Source: Parcubacteria group bacterium (GTDB taxonomy: Bacteria; Patescibacteriota; Minisyncoccia; Phycocordibacterales; CALRHW01). Taken from it: a DNA stretch of 64,000 nucleotides. The translations under genes were made by a program, and so were the position numbers. The notes beneath the pieces were generated by a model, which saw only the letters and a list, made by a program, of their open reading frames with translations, was not told the origin of the DNA and searched no databases. Positions 42,555 to 52,970 of this stretch are shown piece after piece. Location: the NCBI GenBank assembly GCA_943359555.1, contig CALRHW010000001.1, positions 1-64,000 of the forward strand, given 5' to 3'. The stretch's first letter is position 1. Every line of letters starts with the position of its first letter.

Positions 42555-44285
42555 TTATTGTTTTTTTGGTAAAGCTGTTATTTTTTTTGATAATTCTTGG
42601 CAAACTTCTAGCAATTTTTTTACCTTTTCTACGTTTTTGTTTTTTTCCGCAACTCCAAGCTCGGTCATCACTTTTGTAAACTCTTCTTTCAAACGTTCTT
42701 CTTGCAGATTCATAAAAAGTTCGTCTATTTCTGCTGTGAGTGTTTCGCTGTTGTTATAATACGATTCTATCTCAAAAATCAGCTCGCTTTTTGTGGGTTC
42801 AAGCTCGGCGAGTAGTTTTGAGACTGACTCTTCGCCCACTATGTCTTTTAGTTTTTGTAAAAGTTCGGCGGATTTTATGTGAGGACTAGACACACTTTCT
42901 TGCCACATTTTTATTCCGAGTATCTTTTTTTCAATTGAATTTTTACGAAAAGATGGATCGGCTTGCCTGGAATTCGAAACCTCTCGTTTAATATCATTAT
43001 TTTGGGGTAATTTCTCTAGGTCTTCCCAAATTATTGCTTCTTTGATATATATCTTTTTTTTGTTTGCTAAATCATCAGCTAATTTTCTAGTATATGTTGA
43101 CTGTTCGATTTTAGACCGCACCAATGCAATCCGTGGAAGTATCTTCTCTTTAATCTGTTGTCTAATTTCATTTTCACTCATATTTTGTTCAAACAAACGA
43201 TCTATACAGAAATAAATGTATTCTCTTGATTCCGTTAATATTTTTTTCCAAATATCTAAATCATTTTTTATAAGCTCTGCAGGATCAGTGCCTTTTGGTA
43301 AAATAGCAACTTTTACTTCCATACCTAATGAAATGGCCATCTGTGCACCTTTATCTGCAGCAGATAAACCAGCTGAATCTCCATCAAAAACAATTTTTAT
43401 ATTATTTGAAAGACGTCCCAGCTTACCAAGATGCTCGGCAGTAAAAGCTGTGCCAGAAGAAGCGATAGTGTTGCCAAACCCAGCTTGATGTGCCATTACG
43501 AGATCCATTTGCCCCTCTACGAGCACACAGTAATCTTTCCGACGGATATCTACTTTTGCTTTGTGTAAGCCGTAAAGTGTCTGTGATTTGTTGAAAAGAA
43601 TTGTTTCTGGGGTGTTTAAATATTTTGGTGACTTGCCGTCATCTACAAGAATTCTTCCTGAAAACGCAATCACTTTCCCCGCGACATCAAAGATAGGAAA
43701 AACTATTCGTCCGCGAAATACGTCATAATATTCGCCCGGACGTTTGTCGCTTTTTTTGATCAAGCCCACACGTTCAAGCTCTGGTTTTGTAAAACCTTTT
43801 CCCAGCAGAAAATCGTGTAGCTCTTGCCACGCATTCGGCGCGTAACCAATTGACCATTCTTTTATACTTTCTTCTGTGAGTCCGCGTCCGAGTAAATAAT
43901 TTTTTGCATCAGCATTTTCAGAAAATTTTTTCTGAAAAAAGAAAGTTGCCTGCGCAAGCACAGAATACAAACGATCTTTTTCACTTCGCTCGGCGACATT
44001 TTCGTGTCCAAGCTCTACTCCAGCACGTAAAGCTAGATTTTTCAAAGCACCACGAAAATCTAGTCCTTCAAACTCCTGAACAAAAGTAAAAATATCGCCT
44101 TTTGCACCACAACCAAAACAATAATAAGTGCCTCTATCTGGTGAAATGAAAAACGACGGAGTTTTTTCATTATGAAACGGACACTTTCCCTTAAAATTTC
44201 CGCCAGCTTTTTCAAGTTTAATATACGAAGCGACAATGTCGGCGATATCAAGCTTTTCTTTTATTTGATCTACAGAGGATGACAT
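42555..44285 (-). CDS. dnaG: DNA primase
   Basis: A 576-residue primase making RNA primers at the fork. The N-terminal zinc domain has [11 protein letters not shown] and YYCFGCG. The catalytic core has [19 protein letters not shown] sequence and FSGRIL. The Toprim part has [17 protein letters not shown] and [12 protein letters not shown], with the metal acidic residues. The C-terminal helicase-contact domain is divergent. A TTG start 7 codons upstream is possible, but ATG 44285 is preferred. An extended -10-like TGCGATAAT lies 32 nt upstream. Confidence 0.95.
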   Translation of the reverse strand: MSSSVDQIKEKLDIADIVASYIKLEKAGGNFKGKCPFHNEKTPSFFISPDRGTYYCFGCGAKGDIFTFVQEFEGLDFRGALKNLALRAGVELGHENVAERSEKDRLYSVLAQATFFFQKKFSENADAKNYLLGRGLTEESIKEWSIGYAPNAWQELHDFLLGKGFTKPELERVGLIKKSDKRPGEYYDVFRGRIVFPIFDVAGKVIAFSGRILVDDGKSPKYLNTPETILFNKSQTLYGLHKAKVDIRRKDYCVLVEGQMDLVMAHQAGFGNTIASSGTAFTAEHLGKLGRLSNNIKIVFDGDSAGLSAADKGAQMAISLGMEVKVAILPKGTDPAELIKNDLDIWKKILTESREYIYFCIDRLFEQNMSENEIRQQIKEKILPRIALVRSKIEQSTYTRKLADDLANKKKIYIKEAIIWEDLEKLPQNNDIKREVSNSRQADPSFRKNSIEKKILGIKMWQESVSSPHIKSAELLQKLKDIVGEESVSKLLAELEPTKSELIFEIESYYNNSETLTAEIDELFMNLQEERLKEEFTKVMTELGVAEKNKNVEKVKKLLEVCQELSKKITALPKKQ

Positions 44286-44317
44286 AAATTTTTTCAAACT
44301 AGCCAACCCGAAACACG

Positions 44318-44326
44318 ATTATCGCA
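44318..44326 (-). promoter_or_regulatory. Extended -10 TGCGATAAT before dnaG-rpoD
   Basis: TGCGATAAT on the minus strand lies 32 nt before ATG 44285, in the gap between rpoC and dnaG. It could drive dnaG-rpoD independently of rpoBC. Confidence 0.5.
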
Positions 44327-44337
44327 CGGGGTTCGCA

Positions 44338-47300
44338 CTACTCACTCTGTATTTTTTCAATCATCTTTTGCTTTGGACTTCCTACAAAACCTGTTCCAGC
44401 AGGAATCAAGCGGCCGATAATAACATTTTCTTTTAGACCAATGAGCTTGTCTGTGTTTCCTCTGATAGCGCCGTTGATAAGTACTTTTGTGGTGTGTTGG
44501 AATGAAGCGGCTGAAAGGAAACTCTTTCGTGAAAGTGACACTTCTGTAATACCCATCACGACAGGTTCTGATTTTGCTTCCTCCAAGCCAGCTGTGCGGG
44601 CGATTTTATTTTCAGCTGAAAACTCTGAAGCTTCTACCACATCGCCCACAGAAAGTCCCGTGCTTCCTTTTTCTTTTATCTTGCGTCGTCCAAACATTTG
44701 TCGCACGATGACTTCAATGTGTTTTCTAGAAACAGCTTCTCCTTGAAGTTCGTAGAGTTTATTAATTTCACGAATGATATAGTTTTCTGCTTTTTCTTTT
44801 CCAGCGTATTTGAAGAGCTCGTCTATGTCTGCAGAACCGTCGGTAAACATTTCGCCTTTCACCACCCTGTCGCCTACTTTTACCATAATCATACGCTGAA
44901 TACTCACTGGGTATTCTATTTCACCCTTTGTTTTTAATTTTGATTTGTCAGAAATTTCAGGAAGCACTACAATCTTTTTGTCTGCGCCAGTGTTTTCTAC
45001 TTTTACCACAACGCCATCTACATGACTTATGACAGCAGGATTTTTTGGTTTTCGTTTTTCAAAAACTTCTTCCACGCGAGGAAGACCTTGAGTAATATCT
45101 CCACCGACAGACGCTGTACCTCCAGCGTGAAATGTACGCATTGTCAGCTGTGTTCCCGGCTCACCGATAGCTTGTGCCGCGACAGTTCCCACTGCTTCAC
45201 CAAGGTCAATGATTTTATGTTTTCCGAGATCTGCTCCGTAACATTTTACACAAACGCCAGTCGGAGTTTTACAAATAAGTGGTGAACGCACGACAACTTC
45301 TTGTATTCCTTCTTTGTCTATAATGAGCGCGTTTTCTTTTGTAAGAAAATCACCTTTTGTGAAAAGCACTTTTCCGCTCGCGTTTACTACGTCTTCAGCG
45401 AGGAAACGTCCTTTGCAATTGCGAGAAAGTGGGATTTCAATTCCTGATGCATTATCTTTATTAAGCTTGATGCCTTCTTTGGAACCACAATCTTCTTCGG
45501 TAATGATAGCGTCTTGAGCGACATCAAAAAGTCTACGAGTAAGGTACCCTGCTTTTGCAGTGTTGAGCGCTGTGTCAGTAAGACCTTTTCTAGAACCGTG
45601 AGTTGTGATGAAATATTCAAGTGGACTTAGACCCTCTTTACTACAAGAAATGATTGGAAATTCAATAGTGTTTCCAGCGGTATTTTGAATAAGACCTTTC
45701 ATTCCCACCATTTGAGTAATATTACCGACAGAACCTCTCGCTCCAGAATTTATCATATCGTATACAGAACCGTGTTTTTCTAAAGTTCCGGGAATAAGTT
45801 TTTCAATTTCATTTTTTGCTCCGTGCCAAATTTCAATATTTTTTCGCAGTCTTTCTTCTTCAGAAATAAAACCAGAATTATATTGATCCACTATTTGATC
45901 TGATTTAGCTTTTGCGGCACTTATTACAGCGTTTTTTCCTTCAGGCACAAGCACGTCATCAATTCCCCATGTTACGCCAGAATATGTGGCATACTCAAAA
46001 CCAAAAGCCTTTATGTTGTCCATAATAGGAGGAATATTTTCAATTCCGTATTTTTCAATGAGATCGTCAATGAGCACGCCCATTTTTTTACGATCAATTT
46101 CAGTGTTGATGTAAGGATAATCAGCAGGCAAAACACTGTTGAAAAGTAGGCGACCAATAGATGACTCAAAAATCTTTCCCTCAAATGCTTTGTATTTTAT
46201 TTCTTCTGTTGGCAATACTTTTATTTTTGCTCTAAAACCAGCACCGTCGTAACTGAAAGCTCGGATAGCACTTGTGGGACTTTCAAAATGTTTTCCTTCA
46301 CCGTTTTCTCCATCAATAATCTTGGTCATCCAATAACATCCAAGCACAATATCCAGCTTGTCAATAGAAGCAACAAGGTTTCCACTTCCTGGTTTTAGAA
46401 TATTTTTATCAGAAGCCATTATGTCGCGAGCTTCTGCCTGCGCTTCAATAGAAAGCGGAACGTGCACCGCCATCTGATCGCCGTCAAAGTCGGCGTTGAA
46501 CGCTGTACATACAAGTGGGTGCACTTTTATCGCGTTTCCTTCAATCAAAATTGGTTTGAAAGCCTGAATACCGAGACGATGCAAAGTAGGGGCACGATTT
46601 AGAAGAACATATTTATCTTTTATCACTTCTTCAAGAATAGCCCAGACTTCTGCAATACCGTCTTCAATGAGTCGGCTTGCTCCGCGAATGTTGTATGCGA
46701 GTTCGTGCTTTATAAGCTCTGAAATTATAAATGGTTTAAAAAGTTCAAGAGCCATGTGTTTTGGAAGACCGCATTGATTTAGCTTTAATTCAGGACCAAC
46801 GACGATCACAGAACGTCCAGAATAATCCACACGTTTCCCGAGAAGATTTGCTCGGAAAAGACCTCGCTTGCCTTTTAGATTGTCGGCGAGAGATTTTAGC
46901 GGACGACGCTGTGACTGATTTACAGCTGAAGAAGGCGAGTTGCCGTGACGAATAGAATTATCAATCAGAGAATCCACTGCCTCTTGCAAGATTCTTTTCT
47001 CGTTTCGCAAAATAACTTCTGGCGCACCGATTTCTTTGAGTTTTTTGAGACGATTGTTTCGGTTGATAACGCGTCTGTAAAGATCGTTTACATCAGATGT
47101 AGCATAACGCCCACCATCAAGCGGAACCATCGGCCTTAGCGCTGGTGGAATAACAGGAATACGAGTCATAAACATCCACTCTGGTCGCACGCCAGTTTTT
47201 ATCATTGAACGCACAAGAGAAAGGCGTTTGTTTAGTTTTTCTATTTCAATAGCGCCCGCCGTTTCGTGACTTTTTACAAGAGCGCTTTCAAGAGCTGGAA

Positions 47301-48009
47301 GGTCAATACTTTTGAAAATTTTGTAAATTGCCTCCGCACCAATTCCCGCCTCAAAAAGCGTTCCGTATTTTACAGAAAAATTGTGATACTCTACTTCATC
47401 AAGCACGCGTCCTTTCTGCACACTTTCAATGTCTTTTTTTGCAGTGACGAGCATTTCTTTTATCGCTTCTTTTGTCTTGTCGTCTTGAACAGATTTTATT
47501 TTTGACTTAAATTCAGAATCCAAATCTTTAAGAATGTGAAGTCGCTCTGGTTCAGAAACATTTGTAATGATGTATCCAGCAAAATAAATAACTTTTTCCA
47601 AATCTGAAGTAGGAATACCTAAAATCATACTGATACGAGATGGCATACTTCGCAAAAACCAAATGTGTGAAACTGGTGTCGCAAGCTCTATGTGTCCCAT
47701 TCTTTCACGACGCACGATAGAACGCGTGATTTCTACTCCACATTTTTCACAGACCACTCCTTTGTAACGAATTCCGCGATATTTTCCACAGTAACATTCA
47801 TAATCCTTATCTGGACCAAAAATCTTTTCATCAAAAAGACCGCTTCGCTCACTACGCTGTGTTCGGTAATTGATAGTTTCTGGTTTTGTAACTTCGCCAA
47901 AAGACCACTCTTTTATTTTTTCTGGAGACGCAAGCTTTAAAGTGATCATATCAAAATCTACTTGTGGATAACGCATATTTTTATTTTTTACTGTATATTT
48001 TGTATTCAT
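44338..48009 (-). CDS. rpoC: RNA polymerase subunit beta'
   Basis: A 1223-residue catalytic subunit. Zinc site 1 is [36 protein letters not shown] holds the three Asp that bind the active-site Mg. Zinc site 2 comprises [22 protein letters not shown]. Bridge helix ([19 protein letters not shown]) and the trigger-loop region ([21 protein letters not shown]) are canonical. No large lineage-specific insert is seen. It follows rpoB by 27 nt and shares its leader and promoter. Confidence 0.97.
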   Translation of the reverse strand: MNTKYTVKNKNMRYPQVDFDMITLKLASPEKIKEWSFGEVTKPETINYRTQRSERSGLFDEKIFGPDKDYECYCGKYRGIRYKGVVCEKCGVEITRSIVRRERMGHIELATPVSHIWFLRSMPSRISMILGIPTSDLEKVIYFAGYIITNVSEPERLHILKDLDSEFKSKIKSVQDDKTKEAIKEMLVTAKKDIESVQKGRVLDEVEYHNFSVKYGTLFEAGIGAEAIYKIFKSIDLPALESALVKSHETAGAIEIEKLNKRLSLVRSMIKTGVRPEWMFMTRIPVIPPALRPMVPLDGGRYATSDVNDLYRRVINRNNRLKKLKEIGAPEVILRNEKRILQEAVDSLIDNSIRHGNSPSSAVNQSQRRPLKSLADNLKGKRGLFRANLLGKRVDYSGRSVIVVGPELKLNQCGLPKHMALELFKPFIISELIKHELAYNIRGASRLIEDGIAEVWAILEEVIKDKYVLLNRAPTLHRLGIQAFKPILIEGNAIKVHPLVCTAFNADFDGDQMAVHVPLSIEAQAEARDIMASDKNILKPGSGNLVASIDKLDIVLGCYWMTKIIDGENGEGKHFESPTSAIRAFSYDGAGFRAKIKVLPTEEIKYKAFEGKIFESSIGRLLFNSVLPADYPYINTEIDRKKMGVLIDDLIEKYGIENIPPIMDNIKAFGFEYATYSGVTWGIDDVLVPEGKNAVISAAKAKSDQIVDQYNSGFISEEERLRKNIEIWHGAKNEIEKLIPGTLEKHGSVYDMINSGARGSVGNITQMVGMKGLIQNTAGNTIEFPIISCSKEGLSPLEYFITTHGSRKGLTDTALNTAKAGYLTRRLFDVAQDAIITEEDCGSKEGIKLNKDNASGIEIPLSRNCKGRFLAEDVVNASGKVLFTKGDFLTKENALIIDKEGIQEVVVRSPLICKTPTGVCVKCYGADLGKHKIIDLGEAVGTVAAQAIGEPGTQLTMRTFHAGGTASVGGDITQGLPRVEEVFEKRKPKNPAVISHVDGVVVKVENTGADKKIVVLPEISDKSKLKTKGEIEYPVSIQRMIMVKVGDRVVKGEMFTDGSADIDELFKYAGKEKAENYIIREINKLYELQGEAVSRKHIEVIVRQMFGRRKIKEKGSTGLSVGDVVEASEFSAENKIARTAGLEEAKSEPVVMGITEVSLSRKSFLSAASFQHTTKVLINGAIRGNTDKLIGLKENVIIGRLIPAGTGFVGSPKQKMIEKIQSE

Positions 48010-48036
48010 ATTTTTGTTTTATTTGGTGGAGTAATT

Positions 48037-51000
48037 TTATTCGTCTGAGTCTTCTTCTGCTTGCGACCTTTTTGGCACTTTTAGATCAATATCAAGTCCG
48101 ATTCCACGAAGATTATTAAGAAGCACATTAAATGAAGCTGGCGTATTTGGCTCGCCGATTCTTTCACCTTTTACTATTGCATCAAATGCAGCTGAACGTC
48201 CGATAATATCATCAGATTTTATTGTAAGCATTTCTCGTAAAGTATAAGCCGCGCCGTGACCGAGTAGAGCCCACACTTCCATTTCTCCAAATCTCTGTCC
48301 TCCACCTTGTGCCTTTCCTCCGAGCGGTTGCTGAGTAATGAGAGAGTAAGGTCCGATAGAACGCATGTGAATTTTGTCTTCTACCATGTGATGGAGTTTC
48401 ATTATGTACATATAACCCACGGCGATTTCTTGGTTGAAAGCCACACCTGTGCGTCCGTCAAAGAGTTTCATTTTGCCGTTTTCACTAAAGCCTGCTTTTT
48501 TCAATTCTTCTTTTACTTCTTTACCAGTCGCGCCTGTAAATGGAGGAATAATAGCTTGGTAGTTGAGAGTATGCGCCGCAAGTCCTAGGTGCAATTCCAA
48601 AATCTGTCCGAGATTCATACGTGATGGCACACCAAGCGGTGTCAAAATAATATCTATCGGAGTACCGTCTGCCATATACGGCATATCTTCTTCTGGAAGA
48701 ATTCTTGAAATAACTCCCTTGTTTCCGTGTCGTCCAGCGAGCTTGTCACCGACTGATACTGTACGGAGTTGTGCGACTTCAATATGAATTCTTTTTATAA
48801 TTCCGCTCTCTAGCTTGTCGCCTTTTTCACGAGAGAAAACTTGCACATTTATAATACGTCCACGCTTTCCTCCTTCCATTCTTTTTGATGTATCTTTTAC
48901 ATCGCGAGCTTTTTCACCGAAAAGTGAACGAAGTAGTCGCTCTTCTGGAGTAAGTTGAGTTTCGCCTTTTGGAGTAATTTTTCCTACAAGAATATCACCA
49001 GAACGCACCTCTGCTCCTACGCGTATGATTCCGTCTTCTGCGAGATTTTTGAGTTTTCCTTCACCGACGTTTGGGATGTCGCATGTGGTCACTTCTGGTC
49101 CGAGTTTTGTATCACGCACGTTTACGACAAACTCTTCAATATGAATTGAGCTAAATTTACTTTCTTTTACAAGTCTTTCTGACACGATAATCGCGTCTTC
49201 ATAATTTGATCCAGACCATGACATAAAGGCGACTAAAATATTTTGTCCAAGTGCCATTTGTCCGCGATCACTTGATGAATTGTCTACTATCACCTGCCCT
49301 TTTTTCACTTTATCGCCGACATTTACCGCTGGTCGCTGATAGAAAGCAGTGAAGCCGTTTGTTCGTGAAAAGTTTACGAGTTTGTATTCACGCACCTTTC
49401 CTTTTTCATTTTTGATAATGATTTTTTTTGCGTCTGAATGGGTGACTGTTCCCGCTTCGCCTGCGATAAGGAGTCGTCCTGTGTCCATTACTGCTCGGTC
49501 TTCAATACCTGTTGCTACGAGTGGTGCTTCAGGAACGATACAAGGAGTGGCTTGTTTTTGCATATTTGATCCCATGAGTGCGCGATTGGCATCGTCGTGG
49601 TTTAAAAATGGAATCATTGAGGTTGCGACAGAAAAGGCCTGATTGGTTGCAACATCTATAAAATCCACCTGATCTTTTGGTACAAGTCCTGGTTTTCCTT
49701 TTATGCGCACTTCTACATCTTCTTCTATTATTTTTCCGCTCTCGTCAGTCGTCGTTGCGGCGTGAGCGATTTTGTAAAGTTCTTCTTCAAGAGCATTCAT
49801 ATAAATAATCTCGTCAGTCACTTTTCCATTTTTTACTTTTGCGTAAGGAGTTTCAATCATTCCGAACTCATTTATACGAGCATAAAGCGCAAGACGTAAA
49901 ATAAGACCGATGTTTGGACCTTCAGGTGTGTGGATAGGACAAAGTCTGCCGTAATGAGACGTATGCACGTCGCGTACTTCAAAACCCGCGCGTGAACGAT
50001 TGAGTCCTCCCGGCCCGAGAGCTGAAAGAGTTCGTAAATGTTCTAGTTCTTCTAGAGCATTTGTCTGTTGCATAAATTGTGAAAGTTGATTTGTTGTGAA
50101 AAATTCTTTGATGCGGGCTTGAAGCGGTTTTGGACTGATAAATTGAACAGGAAGTGTCACATCAGTATCTACTGTAGACATTCTGTTTTGAATATTTCGT
50201 TTTATTTGCGCCATACCCATTCGGATTTTTTGCTGAAAAAGCTCGCCTACATATCGCACACGACGTGAACCGAGATGATCAATGTCGTCTTCGTGCGCAT
50301 CTTCTGTATTGTTTAAGGTTACGATATTTGAAACGATAGTTTTCATATCGTCCAAAGAAATAGTCTTTTGTGCGCGAGCTTTTTCATCAATAGGTTTTCC
50401 AAATCGCTGATTGAATCTAAAACGTCCCACTGGAGAAAGGTCGTATCGGTCTTTACTGAAAATAGAGAGGACAAATTCTTTTGCGTTTTCTACCGCAGCT
50501 AGATCGCCGTCACGAAGCTTTTTGTAGATCTCTACATAAGATTCGTCTAGAGTTTTTGCATGGTCTTTTGCAAGCGACTTTTCAAGGTAAGTTTTTGCAA
50601 ATTCATTATCTTTACAAAGCGACAAAATATCCTTATCTGTAGTCGCGCCAAGGACACGAAGAAGAGATGTGATTGGGAATTTTCGTTTTTTATCCACGCG
50701 CACATAAAGCACGTTTTCCGCATCAGTTTCAATTTCAATCCAAGCACCACGCGATGGAATGATTTTTGCACCGAAAAGTATGCGTCCTTTTACCTCTTGA
50801 GATGTAAAGAAAACTCCGAAAGAACGTGCAAGCTGAGGCACGATAACACGTTCAATTCCAGAAACGATAAAAGTACCGTGAGCGGTCATAAGTGGAAAAT
50901 CTGCTAGGAAAATTTCCTGCTCTTTTGCAGTTTTTAAAATATGATTTGTGAGTTTTACTTTTACTTTGAGCGGAGCTTCGTAAGACATCTTGTTGTCTTT

Positions 51001-51252
51001 TGCATAATATTCGTCGTATTTTGGGGCGCTCAATTCAAAGCCAGTAAAATCTAGCTGAAACTTTTTTTCTGAATAATCTTTTATTGAAGAAAATTCATCA
51101 AAAATTTCTTTGAGTCCTTTTTCAATAAGCCAAGTAAATGAAGTCATTTGTGACTCCACAAGATTTGGCATTGGTGCAAGTGGCTTTTTAAAACGACCGA
51201 AAAACTTTTTCTCTCGGGGTGTATGTGCCCCGGTATTTATTTGTGGTGTCAT
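48037..51252 (-). CDS. rpoB: RNA polymerase subunit beta
   Basis: A 1071-residue subunit. The rifampicin region SQFMQQTNALEELEHLRTLSALGPGGLNR differs from the common form: position 516 is Gln-Gln-Thr-Asn, an N-for-D-type change, and H526 is replaced by Leu-Glu-His order shifts, so natural drug response cannot be guessed. MSWSGSNYEDAIIVSERLVK, KGETQLTPEERLLRSLFGEKA and RHGNKGVISRILPEEDMPY are canonical. ATG 51252 is used rather than TTG 51279 because the latter lies inside a leader hairpin. rplJ-rplL do not precede it here. Confidence 0.96.
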   Translation of the reverse strand: MTPQINTGAHTPREKKFFGRFKKPLAPMPNLVESQMTSFTWLIEKGLKEIFDEFSSIKDYSEKKFQLDFTGFELSAPKYDEYYAKDNKMSYEAPLKVKVKLTNHILKTAKEQEIFLADFPLMTAHGTFIVSGIERVIVPQLARSFGVFFTSQEVKGRILFGAKIIPSRGAWIEIETDAENVLYVRVDKKRKFPITSLLRVLGATTDKDILSLCKDNEFAKTYLEKSLAKDHAKTLDESYVEIYKKLRDGDLAAVENAKEFVLSIFSKDRYDLSPVGRFRFNQRFGKPIDEKARAQKTISLDDMKTIVSNIVTLNNTEDAHEDDIDHLGSRRVRYVGELFQQKIRMGMAQIKRNIQNRMSTVDTDVTLPVQFISPKPLQARIKEFFTTNQLSQFMQQTNALEELEHLRTLSALGPGGLNRSRAGFEVRDVHTSHYGRLCPIHTPEGPNIGLILRLALYARINEFGMIETPYAKVKNGKVTDEIIYMNALEEELYKIAHAATTTDESGKIIEEDVEVRIKGKPGLVPKDQVDFIDVATNQAFSVATSMIPFLNHDDANRALMGSNMQKQATPCIVPEAPLVATGIEDRAVMDTGRLLIAGEAGTVTHSDAKKIIIKNEKGKVREYKLVNFSRTNGFTAFYQRPAVNVGDKVKKGQVIVDNSSSDRGQMALGQNILVAFMSWSGSNYEDAIIVSERLVKESKFSSIHIEEFVVNVRDTKLGPEVTTCDIPNVGEGKLKNLAEDGIIRVGAEVRSGDILVGKITPKGETQLTPEERLLRSLFGEKARDVKDTSKRMEGGKRGRIINVQVFSREKGDKLESGIIKRIHIEVAQLRTVSVGDKLAGRHGNKGVISRILPEEDMPYMADGTPIDIILTPLGVPSRMNLGQILELHLGLAAHTLNYQAIIPPFTGATGKEVKEELKKAGFSENGKMKLFDGRTGVAFNQEIAVGYMYIMKLHHMVEDKIHMRSIGPYSLITQQPLGGKAQGGGQRFGEMEVWALLGHGAAYTLREMLTIKSDDIIGRSAAFDAIVKGERIGEPNTPASFNVLLNNLRGIGLDIDLKVPKRSQAEEDSDE

Positions 51253-51277
51253 ATAAATGAAAAAATGGCGGAAAGCC

Positions 51278-51403
51278 AAAAACCACCTCTTGTAAAGGTG
51301 TCTTTATAATTGGGTTACTAATTTATCTATTGTATGTAGGCAAGGTGTGCGAAATACAACTACTAAACTTTGCACCTACGGTCGTAACTCAATCTATGCA
51401 ATT
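51278..51403 (-). promoter_or_regulatory. Structured rpoBC leader with attenuator-like hairpin
   Basis: From the predicted start near 51403 the leader has an outer stem ATTGAGTTAC/GTAACCCAAT (51384-51393 with 51309-51318), an inner stem GTAGG/CCTAC, and then CACCTTT-ACA-AGAGGTG (51284-51300) followed by a T run, which has terminator form. A second small TGGC/GCCA hairpin followed by TTTTTT lies between it and the rpoB ATG. This looks like transcription attenuation or protein-binding control of RNA polymerase synthesis. Confidence 0.6.
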
Positions 51404-51409
51404 AGGAAT

Positions 51410-51438
51410 AGTATAGATGTGGGGTAGTTTTTTGTCAA
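51410..51438 (-). promoter_or_regulatory. rpoBC promoter (TTGACA, 17 bp, TATACT)
   Basis: TTGACA at 51433-51438 and TATACT at 51410-51415 are separated by 17 bp, the best full sigma-70 promoter in the window. The predicted leader is about 150 nt. Confidence 0.85.
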
Positions 51439-51450
51439 CAACATCTAGAC

Positions 51451-51547
51451 AGAAAAAGAGCCTTTGAACTGTGCACATAAATTTCTGCTGAAATTTTGTT
51501 ATGCTCGCGCCAAGCGCTCCGCAACACAGTTCAAAGGCTCTTTTTCT
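51451..51547. repeat. Long-arm inverted repeat downstream of trmD
   Basis: Perfect 23-bp arms (51451-51473 and 51525-51547), starting AGAAAAAGAGCCTTTGAACT, enclose a 51-nt spacer. Arms end in A/T runs in both directions, so it can act as a terminator on either strand. A further perfect hairpin TTGCTG-TCGT-CAGCAA lies just beyond it (51555-51570). It separates trmD from the rpoBC promoter. Confidence 0.75.
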
Positions 51548-51660
51548 TTCTATCTTGCTGTCGTCAGCAAAAAACACCAATTGCCCCCGCCTGCGCGAGT
51601 TATTTCTCAATATGTTTTTATTGGGCCATTTACTTCCTTTTTTATAAACCTATCTTATCA

Positions 51661-52347
51661 TTATTTTTTCCTCCCCTTTCTCCATTCCTCTATTTTTGCG
51701 TGATTGCCTGAAAGGAGAATTTTTGGGACGTGATATTTTTTGTTTTTGAAAGTAAAAACTTCTGGGCGGGTGTAAACGTCTGGGCTTGCAATGCGGGATT
51801 CTTCAAGCGACTGAGCAGAGCCGAGAACGCCTTTTACTTGTCGCGCGATGCAGTCTATCAAAATCATCGCGGGCAATTCCCCACCCGTAAGCACAAATGG
51901 TCCGACAGACACATCTTCCATTTTAAAAATCTTTTTGATGCGCGCATCTATGCCTTCATAGCGACCAGAGACGATGATGATGTTTTTATATTTTTTCGCG
52001 GATGATTTTGCGTAATCATTTGTGAATTGTTTTCCGCTCGGCGACAAGAAAATGATTTTCGTGGATTTTGTAGGATTTTTTGCGCCCGCGCCATCACTAG
52101 CCCTACCCGTAGAGCTTTTTGAAATTGCTTTCGCTATCGCTTTCACCACAGGTAATGCTTGAATAACCATTCCCGGACCTCCGCCGTATGGTTTTTGATC
52201 TATGCGTCGCCATTTGTCTTCACTAAAGTCGCGCGGGTTGTAAAATTTGATGCGGATTTTTTTGTCTTCAATCGCGCGCTTAATAATAGACTCGCCTAGA
52301 TACGAGCTGAAAGCGTCCTCAAATAATGTGATGATGTGAAATGTCAT
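51661..52347 (-). CDS. trmD: tRNA (guanine-37-N1)-methyltransferase
   Basis: A 228-residue SPOUT enzyme methylating G37 next to the anticodon. FHIITLFEDAFSSYLGESIIKRA is the N-terminal motif, KPYGGGPGMVIQALPV follows, and GRYEGIDARI, VGPFVLTGGELPAMILIDCIARQ-type sequence, and YTRPEVFTFKNKKYHVPKILLSGNHAKIEEWR form the knot and tail. A flexible Ser/Thr/Gly insert (SSTGRASDGAGAKNPTKST) stands in the middle. Its own TGGTTTAAT lies 6 nt before the ATG. rimM and rplS, usual neighbours, are absent. Confidence 0.95.
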   Translation of the reverse strand: MTFHIITLFEDAFSSYLGESIIKRAIEDKKIRIKFYNPRDFSEDKWRRIDQKPYGGGPGMVIQALPVVKAIAKAISKSSTGRASDGAGAKNPTKSTKIIFLSPSGKQFTNDYAKSSAKKYKNIIIVSGRYEGIDARIKKIFKMEDVSVGPFVLTGGELPAMILIDCIARQVKGVLGSAQSLEESRIASPDVYTRPEVFTFKNKKYHVPKILLSGNHAKIEEWRKGRKK

Positions 52348-52353
52348 GTGCTT

Positions 52354-52362
52354 ATTAAACCA
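52354..52362 (-). promoter_or_regulatory. Extended -10 TGGTTTAAT of trmD
   Basis: The element ends 6 nt before the trmD ATG, so trmD is probably transcribed separately as a leaderless message, right after the inverted repeat that ends khpA. Confidence 0.55.
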
Positions 52363-52384
52363 CTAAATTAATAAAAAACAAGCT

Positions 52385-52489
52385 AAAAAGTAAAAGACCT
52401 AAAAAGGGGGTCGCGAGCACGACGGTGCGAGCGTTTCAGGATTTTTGAAGCTTAAAAAATCCGTACCCTTTTTAAGGTCTTTTACTTTT
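52385..52489. repeat. Long-arm inverted repeat after khpA
   Basis: Arms 52385-52409 and 52466-52489 pair over about 24 bp with one bulged A. The spacer contains GCAC-GACG-GTGC and GGATTTTT/AAAAAATCC hairpins. The first part of the spacer resembles that of the uvrC repeat: CGACGGTGCGAGCG here and CGACGGCGCCGAGCG there. Confidence 0.75.
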
Positions 52490-52501
52490 GTGCAGTATTT
52501 A

Positions 52502-52813
52502 TTAAATCTTCAAATCCTCCATCGCCTCGTCCACTGTCTTTGAAGCTTTTAGTTCACTTCTCATTCCACCTTCTGGCTCGTTGATTTTGAGATTTACTCT
52601 AGCGTTGTTTTTCATTCCCACAACTCGGAGCAAAGTTCGGATCGCCTTTGCTGTATTGCCTTCTCGGCCAATTATTTTTCCCATGTCTGCAGAGTTTACA
52701 TCAAGACTCATAAGCACGCCCATTTCGTCTACTGTTCTTTTAATCTTTACATCGTTTGGATTATCTACCAAAGCTTTGACTACGTATTCTAAAAACTGTG
52801 CGTCTTGTTCCAT
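52502..52813 (-). CDS. khpA: KH-domain RNA-binding protein KhpA-like
   Basis: A 103-residue single KH-domain protein. The RNA-binding loop GKIIGREGNTAKAIRTLLR has the G-x-x-G motif (GREG). The N-terminus EQDAQFLEYVVKALVDNPNDV is typical of the small KH proteins found between rpsP and trmD. A frame extends to 52921, but ATG 52813 gives the family start. It has its own promoter, because rpsP upstream ends in an intrinsic terminator. It probably binds small RNAs or assembling ribosomes. Confidence 0.9.
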   Translation of the reverse strand: MEQDAQFLEYVVKALVDNPNDVKIKRTVDEMGVLMSLDVNSADMGKIIGREGNTAKAIRTLLRVVGMKNNARVNLKINEPEGGMRSELKASKTVDEAMEDLKI

Positions 52814-52886
52814 ATTTAAATTTACTAAACTGATCTGATAATAAGAATTACTTTCGTGCAGTGTGCGACTTTTTACTGCTTGTTTA

Positions 52887-52914
52887 ATTTTATAATATTT
52901 AAAAACATAGTCAA
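52887..52914 (-). promoter_or_regulatory. khpA promoter (TTGACT, 16 bp, TAAAAT)
   Basis: TTGACT at 52909-52914 and TAAAAT at 52887-52892 are 16 bp apart; the predicted leader is about 65-70 nt. Confidence 0.55.
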
Positions 52915-52928
52915 CGCACAATAAATGT

Positions 52929-52953
52929 AAAACAAAAACACCCTTTCGGGCGG
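52929..52953 (-). terminator. Intrinsic terminator after rpsP
   Basis: CCGCCC-GAAA-GGGTG with a GNRA-type loop is followed on the minus strand by TTTTTGTTTT. This separates rpsP from khpA. Confidence 0.85.
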
Positions 52954-52970
52954 TTTTTTGTTTTTTAAAT

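Noticed and set aside
47958..47970. DnaA-box-like TGTGGATAA near the start of rpoC as part of an origin
   Set aside because: It is a single copy within coding sequence; no cluster, no A+T-rich unwinding region and no dnaA or dnaN nearby.
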